From an uncultured Holophaga sp. (GTDB lineage: Bacteria > Acidobacteriota > Holophagae > Holophagales > Holophagaceae), in contig NZ_OY781925.1 of the NCBI RefSeq assembly GCF_963677305.1, positions 1,961,501-2,025,500 of the forward strand: a stretch of DNA of 64,000 bases, read 5' to 3'. The position numbers were made by a program, and so were the translations under genes. Below, in pieces: positions 28,781-38,061 of this stretch; position 1 is the stretch's first letter, and each line of letters begins with the position of its first letter. The notes beneath the pieces are model-generated. The model worked only from the letters and a program-made list of their open reading frames with translations. It had not been told where the DNA came from and did not search any database.

Positions 28781-29811
28781 TGGCCGGCCTTTCGAGACTC
28801 CGGATCGAGGATTGTGGAGAGCTCTTTGCGGATGATGATCCGCAACTGCTGGAGAACCTGGCCCAGGAGGCCCAGCGCCTGACCCGACGCCAATTCGGCC
28901 GTACCATCAGTCTCTTTGCGCCGCTTTACATCTCCAACCACTGCCAGAACGCCTGCCTCTACTGTGGTTTCCGGGCCCTGGCGGGCATCCAGCGCCAGAA
29001 GCTGGACCAGGCGGGGATCGACCGGGAGTGTCGTGCCCTGGCGGGCATGGGCATCCAGAGTTGCCTGCTGCTCACGGGCGAGTCCCGCACCCAGTCTCCC
29101 CCCGAATACATCGCCGAGTCTGTCCGCACCGCCTCGAAGCACTTCGCCGCGGTCTGTCTGGAGGTGTACTCTCTGGAGCTGGACGAATACCGGGAGCTGT
29201 ACAAAGCCGGGGCCGAGGGGGTCACCATGTTCCAGGAGACCTACGACCGTGAGCTCTATCTGGAACTGCACCCCAAAGGACCCAAGCGGAACTTCGAGTA
29301 CCGTCTGGAGGCGCCGGACCGCATGGCCCAGGCGGGCTTCCGCCAGATCACCCTGGGAGCCTTGCTGGGTCTGGCGCCCTGGAGGGAAGAGGTGCCGCGG
29401 CTCTTCGCGCACCTGCGCCGCCTGGAGAAGAACTACCCCGGGGTGGAATACGGGCTCTCCTTCCCAAGGATCCGTCCTGTGCCCGGCGACCCCCGCAGCT
29501 ACAACGCCATCTCCGACCGGGATCTGGTCAAGGTCATCGCCCTGGCGCGCATCCTCTTCCCCCGGGTGGGCATCACCCTCTCCACCCGTGAAGATGCGGT
29601 CTTCCGGGACCACATGCTGGGCCTGGGTATCACCAAGATGTCGGCGGCCTCCTCCTCCTGTGTGGGGGGCTACACCCCCGAGACCCGGGATGACCGGGAG
29701 GGGCAGTTCCACATCCACGACGACCGCAGCGTGGCGGCGGTCAGAGACATGCTTGTGGGGCAGGGCTTCGACCCCGTCTTCACCGACTGGCGGCATATCG
29801 GGAACGCCTGA
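28780..29811 (+). CDS. thiH: 2-iminoacetate synthase (dehydroglycine synthase)
   Basis: Radical SAM enzyme that cleaves tyrosine to dehydroglycine and p-cresol for the thiazole ring, the oxygen-independent route that suits an anaerobe. 343 residues. The cluster-binding motif CxxxCxxC is CQNACLYC (Cys55, Cys59, Cys62). Typical blocks: CLEVYSLELDEYRELYKAGAEG, TMFQETYDRELY, SFPRIRPVPGD and the C-terminal SAASSSCVGGY. The ATG overlaps the thiG stop (TGATG). Confidence 0.94.
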   Translation: MAGLSRLRIEDCGELFADDDPQLLENLAQEAQRLTRRQFGRTISLFAPLYISNHCQNACLYCGFRALAGIQRQKLDQAGIDRECRALAGMGIQSCLLLTGESRTQSPPEYIAESVRTASKHFAAVCLEVYSLELDEYRELYKAGAEGVTMFQETYDRELYLELHPKGPKRNFEYRLEAPDRMAQAGFRQITLGALLGLAPWREEVPRLFAHLRRLEKNYPGVEYGLSFPRIRPVPGDPRSYNAISDRDLVKVIALARILFPRVGITLSTREDAVFRDHMLGLGITKMSAASSSCVGGYTPETRDDREGQFHIHDDRSVAAVRDMLVGQGFDPVFTDWRHIGNA

Positions 29812-29825
29812 AGCATGGAAAGAGC

Positions 29826-29861
29826 GGCCCCTGGACCCCCTTTCAGGGGCCCGGGGGTTTT
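29826..29861 (+). terminator. Terminator of the thi operon
   Basis: Eight-bp stem GGCCCCTG/CAGGGGCC (29826-29833, 29844-29851), then GGGGG and four T residues. Moderate quality because of the G-run before the T tract. Confidence 0.6.
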
Positions 29862-29886
29862 CTGTGCTCGGCATTTTCACTCGGGA

Positions 29887-29896
29887 CTGGTAAAAT
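29887..29896 (+). promoter_or_regulatory. Extended -10 promoter element of typA
   Basis: CTGGTAAAAT with a TG two bases before a near-consensus -10 (29891-29896). A 4/6 match to the -35 box lies 17 bases upstream (TCGGCA, 29868-29873). The same CTGGTAAAAT occurs before the first OmpA-like gene at 49609-49618. Confidence 0.45.
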
Positions 29897-29957
29897 GAGA
29901 GATTCTGCCCATGCTGGGGGGTGTGTCCCCGGATCGGGCCCGCTCTCCAGGATTCGC

Positions 29958-31778
29958 ATGACGCCCATCGATAAGATCCGTAACATCGCCATCATCGCCC
30001 ACGTCGATCATGGCAAGACCACTCTGGTGGATGCCCTCTTCAAGGGTGCCCACATGTTCCGCGACAACCAGCGCGTGCAGGAGCGCGCCATGGACTCCAA
30101 CGACCAGGAGCGGGAGCGCGGCATCACCATTCTGGCCAAGACCACGGCCCTCCACTGGGGCGGCTACCGCTTCAATATCGTGGACACCCCTGGTCACGCC
30201 GACTTCGGCGGCGAGGTGGAGCGTGTGCTCTCCATGGTGGACTCCGTGCTGCTGGTGGTGGATGCCTTCGATGGCCCCATGCCCCAGACCAAGTTCGTGA
30301 CCCGAAAGGCCCTGGCCCTCGGCCTGCGCCCCATCGTGGTCATCAACAAGGTGGACCGCCCCGGGGCCCGTCCCCACTGGTCCCAGGACCAGGTCTTCGA
30401 GCTCCTCATCGAGCTGGGAGCCAACGACGAGCAGCTCGACTTCCCCTGCGTCTTCGCCTCCGCCAAGGAGGAATACGCCATGCTCGACATGAATGATCCG
30501 GCCGAGACCATGGATCCCCTCTTCGACACCATCGTGAAGCACTGCCCCCAGCCCAAGGGCAGCGCCGATGCGTCCCTGCAAATGCTGCTCACCCTGATGG
30601 ACTACAGCGACTTCGTGGGGCAGATCGGCATCGGCCGCATCGTCAACGGCAAGCTCAAGGTAGGCGAGACCGTCTCCCTGGTGAAGCGGGATGGCAGCAT
30701 CCAGCAGCACCGTGTGACCCAGCTCTACGGCTTCGAGGGGCTCCAGCGCGTCCAGGCCACGGAGGCCAGTGCCGGTGAGATCGTGGCCCTGGCCGGTATC
30801 CCTGACATCCGGGTGGGCGAGACCATCGCCAGCCTCGAGAATCCCCAGCCTCTTCCCTATGTGGAGATCGACGAGCCGACCATTGCCATGATGTTCATGG
30901 TGAACAATGGCCCCTTCGCCGGTCAGGACGGCAAATATGTCCAGAGCCGTCGCATCCGCGAGCGTCTCACCAAGGAGCTTCAGTACAACGTGGCCCTCCG
31001 GGTCGAGGACACCGAGAGTCCCGACTCCTGGAAGGTCAGCGGCCGCGGTGAGCTCCATCTCTCCGTGCTCATCGAAACCATGCGCCGCGAGGGCTTTGAG
31101 CTCTGCGTGAGCCGCCCCGAGGTGATCATCCACACCGACGAGGCGACCGGCGAGAAGCTGGAGCCCTACGAGGATGTGACCATCGATGTGCCCGAGGCCA
31201 CCATGGGCGTGGTGATGGAGCAGATGGGTCTGCGCAAGGCCGAGATGCAGGACATGGCCAACGAAGGCGGCCGTGTGCGTCTGCACTTCAAGATCCCCAG
31301 CCGCGGCCTCATCGGCTACCGTTCGCAGCTCATGACCGATTCCCGGGGAGAGGGTATCCTCAACACGCTCTTCAGCCACTACGGCCCCTACAAGGGTGAG
31401 CTGCCCGGCCGCAAGAACGGCGTGCTGGTCTGCATGGAGCAGTGCGAGTCCGTGGGCTTCGCCCTCATGAACCTGGAGGAGCGCGGTGTCATCTTCATCC
31501 AGCCCCAGACCAAGTGCTACGAGGGCATGATCGTGGGCGAACACGCCCGCGAGAACGACCTGGTGGTGAACGTCGCCAAGGCGAAGAAGCTCTCCAACAT
31601 GCGCTCCAGCGGCAGTGATGACGCCACCCGCCTGACGCCTCCCCGGGAGCACACCCTGGAGCAGGCCCTGGAATACATCGAGTCCGATGAGCTGGTGGAG
31701 GTCACTCCCAACTTCATCCGCATGCGCAAGCGCGTGCTGAACGAGAACGATCGCAAGAAGGCCCAGCGCCAGGGTTGA
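29958..31778 (+). CDS. typA: Ribosome-binding GTPase TypA/BipA
   Basis: 606-residue translation-factor GTPase that binds the ribosome and helps subunit assembly and growth under stress. G1 is [13 protein letters not shown]2 lies in ERERGITI, G3 is [15 protein letters not shown]4 is [10 protein letters not shown]. Domains II, III and the C-terminal BipA-specific region follow ([53 protein letters not shown]). The ATG at 29958 is favoured over an in-frame start 63 bases upstream because the family begins [16 protein letters not shown]. Confidence 0.97.
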   Translation: MTPIDKIRNIAIIAHVDHGKTTLVDALFKGAHMFRDNQRVQERAMDSNDQERERGITILAKTTALHWGGYRFNIVDTPGHADFGGEVERVLSMVDSVLLVVDAFDGPMPQTKFVTRKALALGLRPIVVINKVDRPGARPHWSQDQVFELLIELGANDEQLDFPCVFASAKEEYAMLDMNDPAETMDPLFDTIVKHCPQPKGSADASLQMLLTLMDYSDFVGQIGIGRIVNGKLKVGETVSLVKRDGSIQQHRVTQLYGFEGLQRVQATEASAGEIVALAGIPDIRVGETIASLENPQPLPYVEIDEPTIAMMFMVNNGPFAGQDGKYVQSRRIRERLTKELQYNVALRVEDTESPDSWKVSGRGELHLSVLIETMRREGFELCVSRPEVIIHTDEATGEKLEPYEDVTIDVPEATMGVVMEQMGLRKAEMQDMANEGGRVRLHFKIPSRGLIGYRSQLMTDSRGEGILNTLFSHYGPYKGELPGRKNGVLVCMEQCESVGFALMNLEERGVIFIQPQTKCYEGMIVGEHARENDLVVNVAKAKKLSNMRSSGSDDATRLTPPREHTLEQALEYIESDELVEVTPNFIRMRKRVLNENDRKKAQRQG

Positions 31779-31798
31779 TCCCCGGTCCGGTCTCTGAG

Positions 31799-31824
31799 AG
31801 CCCTCCCCTTCGGGAGGGCTTTTT
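31799..31824 (+). terminator. Rho-independent terminator after typA
   Basis: Perfect stem AGCCCTCCC/GGGAGGGCT (31799-31807, 31812-31820) with a short loop, followed by a T-run (31820-31824). Confidence 0.9.
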
Positions 31825-32218
31825 GCATCTGCCGAAGCGGGAGGGATGAAAAAAGTGCAGCTGGCTTCCATGAGTTAAGGGGGAAGTGGCTGCGCCCCGT
31901 CTGGGGCGCAGCCCTGGGAGGACCACCAAAGAGGGGGCTTGGGACTGGCATGGCCACTGGATGGCGTGCTTGGTAAAAAGTGGCATATTATTGTTTATAA
32001 GTTAAAGAATTGTGTCATTAATTTTAATCATGGCTATGAATCATAGCTAAATATTTTTATAACATTAATTAAGGCTTAAAATAGGAAATGACACGGCAAT
32101 GCATCGTATTACAATGCAATTGCCTATATCGATAGAATTCAGCATTTGTCGGCATTTTTGCTGATCGTGCTGGACCTATGGTCCTGTCTGTTGTTTCCGA
32201 TTTATGAGAGGTTATGCC
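31825..32218. other. AT-rich intergenic island upstream of the chemoreceptor gene
   Basis: About 390 bases without a gene. From about 31975 to 32165 the base composition flips from GC-rich to strongly AT-rich. It holds two inverted repeats. One is GCTATG-AAT-CATAGC (32033-32047). The other is GGCAATGCAT with ATGCAATTGCC (32095-32104 and 32114-32124, one bulged A). These look like regulator sites; no sigma-28 or sigma-54 promoter is evident. Confidence 0.6.
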
Positions 32219-33766
32219 ATGTTTGACGGTCTGCGCCGGATGGGGGTCCGCACCCGGCTCCTGGTCTCCATCGTGGGGCTCACCCTGCTTCTGGCGGTGG
32301 CGGCCTCCCTGGTGGCCGCGCGCTCGCTCCGGGAGGCCCAGAGCGGTGCCCAGGCGGCCAAGGGGCTGAGCCTGGCTGCCCTGACGGCGGAGGGGGCCCG
32401 GGCGGGCTTCCTGACGGACGATGTGGGCTACATGGAGCGGACCCTGGAGGGGCTCCGCCAGGACGGGGATGTGGTCTTCGGGGCGGTGGTGGGGATTGAC
32501 GAGGGGGGTGCCCTCAAGCTCAAGGCCCTGCGCTCCACTCCCAAGGCCCAGGGGATGGACCTGGCCTCCCTGCTCAAGCCCGTGGCCGCCGAGAAGGGGG
32601 AGCGCTTTGTGCTCGAGGTCTCCCCGATCCGTCTGATGGGCGTGCGCATCCATGAGGAGAACCCCATGGATCCGGGGCAGCGCTGGTACCTGGTGGTGGG
32701 GGCCGATGATGTGGCTCTCAGGAGCGCCAGCCGTGTCAACAACCTCCACATGCTGGGGCTGGGCTTCGGCATGCTGGTGGTGGGCAGTCTCGCCGCCCTC
32801 TGGCTGGCCCAAGTGATCGTCAAGCCCCTGGTGGCCATCCAGGGACGGCTCAAGGACATCTCCGAAGGGGAGGGGGACCTCTCGGCGCGGCTGGATGAGG
32901 GCCGGGGTGACGAGTTCGGGCAGCTGGCCGGACACTTCAACCACTTCACCTCCAACCTGCAGGAGATGGTGCGCCAGATCGCCGCCATCAGTGGGGAGAT
33001 CGCCACGGCCTCTCTCCAGGTCCACGCCAGTGCGGGGGAGATGGCCTGCACGGCGGAGTCCATCGCCATGGCCGCGGAGCAGCAGCAGGACAGCGTGGTG
33101 CGGACCCGCAGCAAGGTGGAGGCCATCACCCGGTCTTCGGTGGCCATTGACGGTGCGGCAGAGGCGGCCCTGGAGGTCTGTGGCCAGGCGCTGGAGGCGG
33201 CCGCCTCTGGGCGCCGGGCGGTGGACGGCTCCGTGGAGGGCATGGGGGTCATCGGTCGGGACTCCAAGCGCATCGCAGGGATCCTGGTGGTGATCAATGA
33301 CATCGCGGGGCAGACCAACCTGCTCTCGCTCAATGCGGCCATCGAGGCGGCCAAGGCCGGCGAGCACGGCAAGGGTTTCGCCGTGGTGGCGGAGGAAGTC
33401 CGGAAGCTGGCAGAGCGCTCGGCTCAGGCCACCCGGGAGATCCGGGAGCTCATCCAGACCTCTGAGGCCAACGTCCTGGACGGCACGGCCTTGGTGGACA
33501 CCGCCGGCGAGGCCCTCGGCAGCATTCAGCAGGCCATCGCGGGCAGCGAGTCCCGCATCCGGGAGATCGGGGCCCAGAGCCGGACCCAGAGCCAGGACAG
33601 CGCGGCGGTGGCGAGCCTCATGGATGGCCTCTCGGGTCTGGCGGCCCAGAATGCCTCGGCCACTGAGGAGATGGCGGCGACGCTGCGGGAGTCTACGCAG
33701 GTGCTGGACGGGCTGGAGCAGGCGACCCGGCGCCTGAACGGTCTGGTGGGACGCTTCCGGGTCTGA
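32219..33766 (+). CDS. Methyl-accepting chemotaxis protein
   Basis: 515 residues. Membrane helices at about 15-37 and 180-205 bracket a periplasmic sensor (about 40-178) of no family I recognise. A HAMP domain (about 205-258; [24 protein letters not shown]) and the signalling domain follow, with the conserved hairpin tip [40 protein letters not shown] (about 367-406). The ATG at 32219 follows GAGAGG with a seven-base gap; an ATG 15 bases upstream has no such site. The stop overlaps the YfiR-like reading frame. Confidence 0.93.
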   Translation: MFDGLRRMGVRTRLLVSIVGLTLLLAVAASLVAARSLREAQSGAQAAKGLSLAALTAEGARAGFLTDDVGYMERTLEGLRQDGDVVFGAVVGIDEGGALKLKALRSTPKAQGMDLASLLKPVAAEKGERFVLEVSPIRLMGVRIHEENPMDPGQRWYLVVGADDVALRSASRVNNLHMLGLGFGMLVVGSLAALWLAQVIVKPLVAIQGRLKDISEGEGDLSARLDEGRGDEFGQLAGHFNHFTSNLQEMVRQIAAISGEIATASLQVHASAGEMACTAESIAMAAEQQQDSVVRTRSKVEAITRSSVAIDGAAEAALEVCGQALEAAASGRRAVDGSVEGMGVIGRDSKRIAGILVVINDIAGQTNLLSLNAAIEAAKAGEHGKGFAVVAEEVRKLAERSAQATREIRELIQTSEANVLDGTALVDTAGEALGSIQQAIAGSESRIREIGAQSRTQSQDSAAVASLMDGLSGLAAQNASATEEMAATLRESTQVLDGLEQATRRLNGLVGRFRV

Positions 33767-33780
33767 TGGGGGAGAAGATG

Positions 33781-34188
33781 ATGAAGCTCTGTTTCGGCCT
33801 TGCGGGGTTGCTCATGGTGGGGAGCCTCCTGGACGCCCAGGACTTGTCGGCGTCCCAGACCGCCCGCTTTGTGAAGGTGTTGCTGGACAGTAGCCATGTG
33901 TCCTCGCTTACCTGTGCGGATCCGGGCATGAAGGATGCCCTGGAGGGCGCGGGGATACGCCTGGATGGGTCCGCGCCGGCGATCTTCTGCAACAACCCCG
34001 GTCTGGCACGCATGGCGGCGGGCAGCGGCAAGCTGGTCATCGGCAGTCGACGGGACATGGCGGCCCATGCGGCCATCGTGGTGACCGGGGAGGGGGGCAA
34101 GCCCAAGTTCCTGGTCAACCCCGCGGTGCTCAGGAAGTCCCGGGTGCAGCTCGGGGACGCCATTCTCAGGCTGGCCGAGCAGCACTAA
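33781..34188 (+). CDS. Small secreted protein, possibly YfiR-like
   Basis: 135 residues with a signal peptide (MKLCFGLAGLLMVGSLLDA). The C-terminal segment (KPKFLVNPAVLRKSRVQLGDAILRLAEQ) resembles the end of YfiR/DUF4154 periplasmic proteins, which end in a similar 'F-x-[IV]-N...LL.LA' pattern. The middle is divergent and holds two cysteines (TCADPG, FCNNPG). The ATG at 33781 is placed six bases after GGGGGAG; in-frame ATGs at 33778 and at 33766, which overlaps the chemoreceptor stop, are alternatives. YfiR proteins regulate membrane sensor partners, so it may modulate the chemoreceptor; this is inference. Confidence 0.55.
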   Translation: MKLCFGLAGLLMVGSLLDAQDLSASQTARFVKVLLDSSHVSSLTCADPGMKDALEGAGIRLDGSAPAIFCNNPGLARMAAGSGKLVIGSRRDMAAHAAIVVTGEGGKPKFLVNPAVLRKSRVQLGDAILRLAEQH

Positions 34189-34303
34189 GCCGGATGAGTT
34201 CGTCCAGATAGCCCAAGGGGGAGGCGGTTCCGGAGTCAGGGGGCACCGGCAGCCTTCTCCCTGGATTTATTGAGGATCATCAAAAAGGAGGGAGGAGCGG
34301 GGC

Positions 34304-34855
34304 TCAGTCCTTCTTCCGGTAGGCCTCGTCGGTGCCCTGGAGGATCCACTTGCGGCCCTCCTTGCGGTAGGTGGCGTGGCGCTCTGTGGTGCCGCCGATG
34401 CGGGCCCGGTGCAGGGTGGCATAGAGCTCGAAGTGCTCTGTGGGGTTGGCCAGGCGGATGCGATAGGTGACCTTGGCGCCATCCCGGGTGGGCTCCAGCT
34501 TCAGGGCCTCCACGAACTCCGCCTGGGCGGCGGGCACCTCGAAGCCCCGCGGGGCGCTCCGGATATCCTTGGGAGCGGCGGGCAGCAGCTTGAACTCGAA
34601 GCGCTCCCGGTCCCCCTGGGGCGTCCGGAAGACGGCGAACCAGCCGCTCTTGGTCAGAGTCTCGGCCATCTGGACGTATTTGGCGAACTCGGGGGAACCC
34701 TTCACGGGAGCCACGCTGTTGGGCACCTGGAGGCAGACGGTGACGGGATAGTCCTGCTTGATGTCCCGCTCGGCCTCCCGCTTGGAGAGCTCGCCGCTCC
34801 TGGACCCGCAGGCCAGGAGGAGGGTGAGGGCGGGGATGATCAGGAGGGGGCGCAT
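34304..34855 (-). CDS. Predicted lipoprotein of unknown function
   Basis: 183 residues with a short signal peptide and a lipobox LLAC (Cys16), so probably anchored in an envelope membrane. The body has mixed alpha/beta character, with a conserved-looking KYVQMAETLTKSGWFAV segment and many charged residues. No family recognised. It lies 14 bases downstream of ndk on the same strand and is probably cotranscribed. Confidence 0.7.
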   Translation of the reverse strand: MRPLLIIPALTLLLACGSRSGELSKREAERDIKQDYPVTVCLQVPNSVAPVKGSPEFAKYVQMAETLTKSGWFAVFRTPQGDRERFEFKLLPAAPKDIRSAPRGFEVPAAQAEFVEALKLEPTRDGAKVTYRIRLANPTEHFELYATLHRARIGGTTERHATYRKEGRKWILQGTDEAYRKKD

Positions 34856-34869
34856 GGGGGCTCCGGGGA

Positions 34870-35289
34870 TCAGACGAGCTCGAAGGCGTTGAAGAAGTGG
34901 TGGATCTCCGCTTCGGCATTGGCCTGGGAGTCAGAGCCATGGACCGCGTTGCGGGTGATGCCCATGCCGAAGCGCCGCCTGAGGGTCCCCGGGGCTGCCT
35001 TGTCGCTGTCCGTGACGCCCATGAGCTCCCGCCAGCGGCGGATGGCGTCCTCGGCTTCCAGGGCCAGCAGCACCACGGGGCCTTCTGTCATGAATGTTTC
35101 CAGGTCTGGAAAGAAGGGCTTGGCGAGGTGCTCCCGATAGAAGCCCCGGACCACGGGGGAGCTGAGGGTGGTCAGCTTCATGCCGCGGAGGGTGAAGCCA
35201 GCCTGTTCGATGGCCGTCAGGATCTCGCCGATATGGCGGTCTTGGACTGCGTTGGGCTTGATGATGCCGAAGGTCATCTCCAGTGCCAT
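34870..35289 (-). CDS. ndk: Nucleoside diphosphate kinase
   Basis: 139-residue enzyme that balances NTP pools by phosphate transfer through a histidine. The active-site block RNAVHGSDS carries His117. TFGIIKPNAVQ and GFYREHLAKPFF match the family. The ATG at 35289 has GGAGG at the right distance; a longer start is possible but unlikely. It diverges from secA over 124 bases. Confidence 0.95.
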   Translation of the reverse strand: MALEMTFGIIKPNAVQDRHIGEILTAIEQAGFTLRGMKLTTLSSPVVRGFYREHLAKPFFPDLETFMTEGPVVLLALEAEDAIRRWRELMGVTDSDKAAPGTLRRRFGMGITRNAVHGSDSQANAEAEIHHFFNAFELV

Positions 35290-35413
35290 AGGGCCTCCAC
35301 TCCAACAGTTTGCGTCAATGCGCCTCCCCGGCAAAGGCCTCCGGCCACGGGCGGCACTGTGAATCCCGGCCATTCATGGGTACACTCAGAGCTTTGACGG
35401 GATCGGATCCAGA

Positions 35414-38056
35414 ATGCTCGACAATCTGCTGAAGAAACTCATCGGCTCCAAGAATGACCGGGAGCTCAAGCGCCTCTGGGCGAAAGTCCAGCTGATCAAC
35501 GCGCTGGAGCCGCAGTTCCAGGCCATGAGCGATGAGGAACTCAAGCAGTGCACCCCCGCCCTCAAGACCCGCCTGGAGGAGGGGGCGACCCTGGACGAGA
35601 TCCTGCCCGAGGCTTTTGCCGCTCTCCGCGAGGGATCCCGGCGGGTCCTCAAGATGCGTCACTTCGATGTCCAGCTGGTGGGCGGCATGGTCCTCCACGA
35701 AGGCAAGGTCTCTGAGATGAGGACCGGCGAGGGCAAGACCCTCACCGCGACCCTGCCGCTCTATCTGAACGCCCTTGCGGGCAAGGGCGCCCATCTGGTG
35801 ACGGTGAACGACTATCTGGCTCGGCGTGACGCGGAGTGGATGGGGCGCCTCTACACCTGGATGGGGCTCACGGTGGGCATCATCCAGCACGGTCTCTCCG
35901 ACGAGGAGCGCCGCGAGGCCTATGCCTGTGACATCACCTACTGCACCAACAACGAGTTGGGCTTCGACTATCTCCGCGACAACATGAAGTGGTCCCTGGA
36001 GGAGTTCACCCAGCGCGGCTTCGCCTTCGCCATCGTGGACGAAGTGGACTCCATCCTCATCGATGAGGCCCGGACGCCCCTGATCATCGCGGGCTCCAGC
36101 GAGGAGGACACCTCCAAGTACTACCGCATCGATGCCCTCATTCCAAAGCTTGAGATCGAGGTGGACTACAAGGTCGATGAGAAGGATCGCCAGGTCATGC
36201 TCACCGACGATGGCATCCGCCACGCGGAGCGCCTCCTGGGGGTGGCAAACCTCTACGACCCCAGCGCCATCGACACCCTCCATGGCATGAACCAGGCCCT
36301 GCTCGCCCACAACCTCTACAAGAGGGATGTGGATTACATGGTGCGTCCCCGGGAGGATGGCCGGGGCGACGAGATCGTCATCGTGGACGAGTTCACGGGC
36401 CGCATGATGCCCGGTCGCCGCTGGTCCAACGGTCTCCATCAGGCCATCGAGGCCAAGGAGGGGGTGGAGGTCAACGCCGAGAACCAGACCCTGGCCACGG
36501 TGACCTTCCAGAACTTCTTCCGGATGTACACCAAGCTGGCGGGCATGACCGGCACCGCCGAGACCGAGGCCCGGGAGCTGCTGCAGATCTACAAGCTCGA
36601 AGTGGTGATCGTCCCCACCAACAAGCCCATGATCCGCAGGGACTTCGCCGACGTGGTCTATGCCACCCGGAAGGGCAAGGTCAAGGCCATCGTCGAGGAG
36701 ATCAAGGAGCTCCACGAGAATGGGCAGCCGGTGCTGGTGGGCACCGCCAGCATCGAGTCCAGCGAATTCCTGGCCGAGCAGCTCAAGGTCGCCGGAGTGC
36801 GCCACGTTGTCCTCAATGCCAAGCACCATGAGCGGGAGGCCGAGATCATCGCCCAGGCCGGCCGCAAGGGAGCCGTGACCATCGCCACCAACATGGCCGG
36901 TCGCGGCACCGACATTCTGCTGGGTGGCAATCCGGAGGGCCTGGCTCGCCTGGAGGCCCGCAAGCGGAGCATCGAGCTCTATGACGAGGAGGGAAGGGAG
37001 ACCCCCGAGTTCTCGGCCCTGGTGGAAGAGATGGCCCGACAGACCGAGGCGGAGAAGGAGGAGGTCCGGGCTTCCGGAGGCCTGCATATCCTGGGCACGG
37101 AGCGTCACGAGAGTCGCCGCATCGACAATCAGCTCCGCGGGCGCGCCGGCCGCCAGGGCGACCCCGGTTCCTCCCGCTTCTATCTGAGCCTTGAGGACGA
37201 CCTCATGCGCATCTTCGGCGGGGACCGCATCAAGGCCATGATGTCCACCCTGGGCATGAACGACGAAGAGCCCATTGAGGCGGGCATGGTGACCCGAGCC
37301 ATTGAGCGGAGCCAGAAACGGGTGGAGACCCAGAACTTCGAGATCCGCGAGCACCTGCTCAAGTACGACGATGTGATGAACAAGCAGCGCATCTTCTTCT
37401 ACGGGCTGCGCACGGAGATCCTCAAGGGCAACACCCGGGAGTACGTCCTCCGCATCGCCGGTGAGGTCTGCGAGGGACTGGTCCACGACTACCTGCCCGA
37501 GAAGGGCGAGAAGGACATCGAGGGTTTCAAGGAGCGCTTCGAGCAGCTCTTCGCCCTGGCGGAGGTGGACTTCGAGGCGCTGGCTGCCCTTTCCCGGGCC
37601 GAGGCCATCCAGAGCCTGACCACCCTGGTGCAGTCAGCCTATGAGGAGAAGGAGACCCGCCTGGGCAGTGAGGAGATCCTGCGTTGGCACGAGCGGGTGG
37701 CCATCCTGCAGATCATCGACTCGGCCTGGAAACGGCATCTGCTGGTCATGGACCACCTGAAGGAGGCCATCGGCTTCCGCGGCTACGGCCAGAAGGATCC
37801 CCTGGTGGAGTACAAGCGGGAATCCTACGAATACTTCGAACAGATGCGCTTCGGGTACGAGGACGAGATCATTTCCTACCTCTACCGGGTGGAGCCTCAG
37901 CCCGCCTATATGCCGGATTCGGACTTCTTCCGGGAGGCCGGGGATGTCCATGAGCTGGGACCCGACGAGACCGGTCTTCTGGTGGATGTCTCCGATAGCG
38001 GTGAGGGGGTCCAGCGGGTCCTGCGCTTCAATGCCGGGGGCATCGACGAGGAGTAA
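35414..38056 (+). CDS. secA: Preprotein translocase ATPase SecA
   Basis: 880-residue motor that drives proteins through SecYEG. Walker A is MRTGEGKTLTATLP, with DYLARRDAEWMG and NNELGFDYLRDNM; DEAD-type Walker B is VDEVDSILIDEARTPLIIAG. The second motor domain has NMAGRGTDILLGGNPEG and LRGRAGRQGDPGSSRF. The C-terminal zinc-binding cysteine motif of many SecAs is absent; the protein ends LRFNAGGIDEE. rapZ starts five bases after the stop. Confidence 0.97.
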   Translation: MLDNLLKKLIGSKNDRELKRLWAKVQLINALEPQFQAMSDEELKQCTPALKTRLEEGATLDEILPEAFAALREGSRRVLKMRHFDVQLVGGMVLHEGKVSEMRTGEGKTLTATLPLYLNALAGKGAHLVTVNDYLARRDAEWMGRLYTWMGLTVGIIQHGLSDEERREAYACDITYCTNNELGFDYLRDNMKWSLEEFTQRGFAFAIVDEVDSILIDEARTPLIIAGSSEEDTSKYYRIDALIPKLEIEVDYKVDEKDRQVMLTDDGIRHAERLLGVANLYDPSAIDTLHGMNQALLAHNLYKRDVDYMVRPREDGRGDEIVIVDEFTGRMMPGRRWSNGLHQAIEAKEGVEVNAENQTLATVTFQNFFRMYTKLAGMTGTAETEARELLQIYKLEVVIVPTNKPMIRRDFADVVYATRKGKVKAIVEEIKELHENGQPVLVGTASIESSEFLAEQLKVAGVRHVVLNAKHHEREAEIIAQAGRKGAVTIATNMAGRGTDILLGGNPEGLARLEARKRSIELYDEEGRETPEFSALVEEMARQTEAEKEEVRASGGLHILGTERHESRRIDNQLRGRAGRQGDPGSSRFYLSLEDDLMRIFGGDRIKAMMSTLGMNDEEPIEAGMVTRAIERSQKRVETQNFEIREHLLKYDDVMNKQRIFFYGLRTEILKGNTREYVLRIAGEVCEGLVHDYLPEKGEKDIEGFKERFEQLFALAEVDFEALAALSRAEAIQSLTTLVQSAYEEKETRLGSEEILRWHERVAILQIIDSAWKRHLLVMDHLKEAIGFRGYGQKDPLVEYKRESYEYFEQMRFGYEDEIISYLYRVEPQPAYMPDSDFFREAGDVHELGPDETGLLVDVSDSGEGVQRVLRFNAGGIDEE

Positions 38057-38061
38057 TCGTC

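Noticed and set aside
31975..32165. AT-rich island as an insertion sequence or phage remnant
   Set aside because: No transposase or integrase fragment, no terminal repeats and no target duplication.
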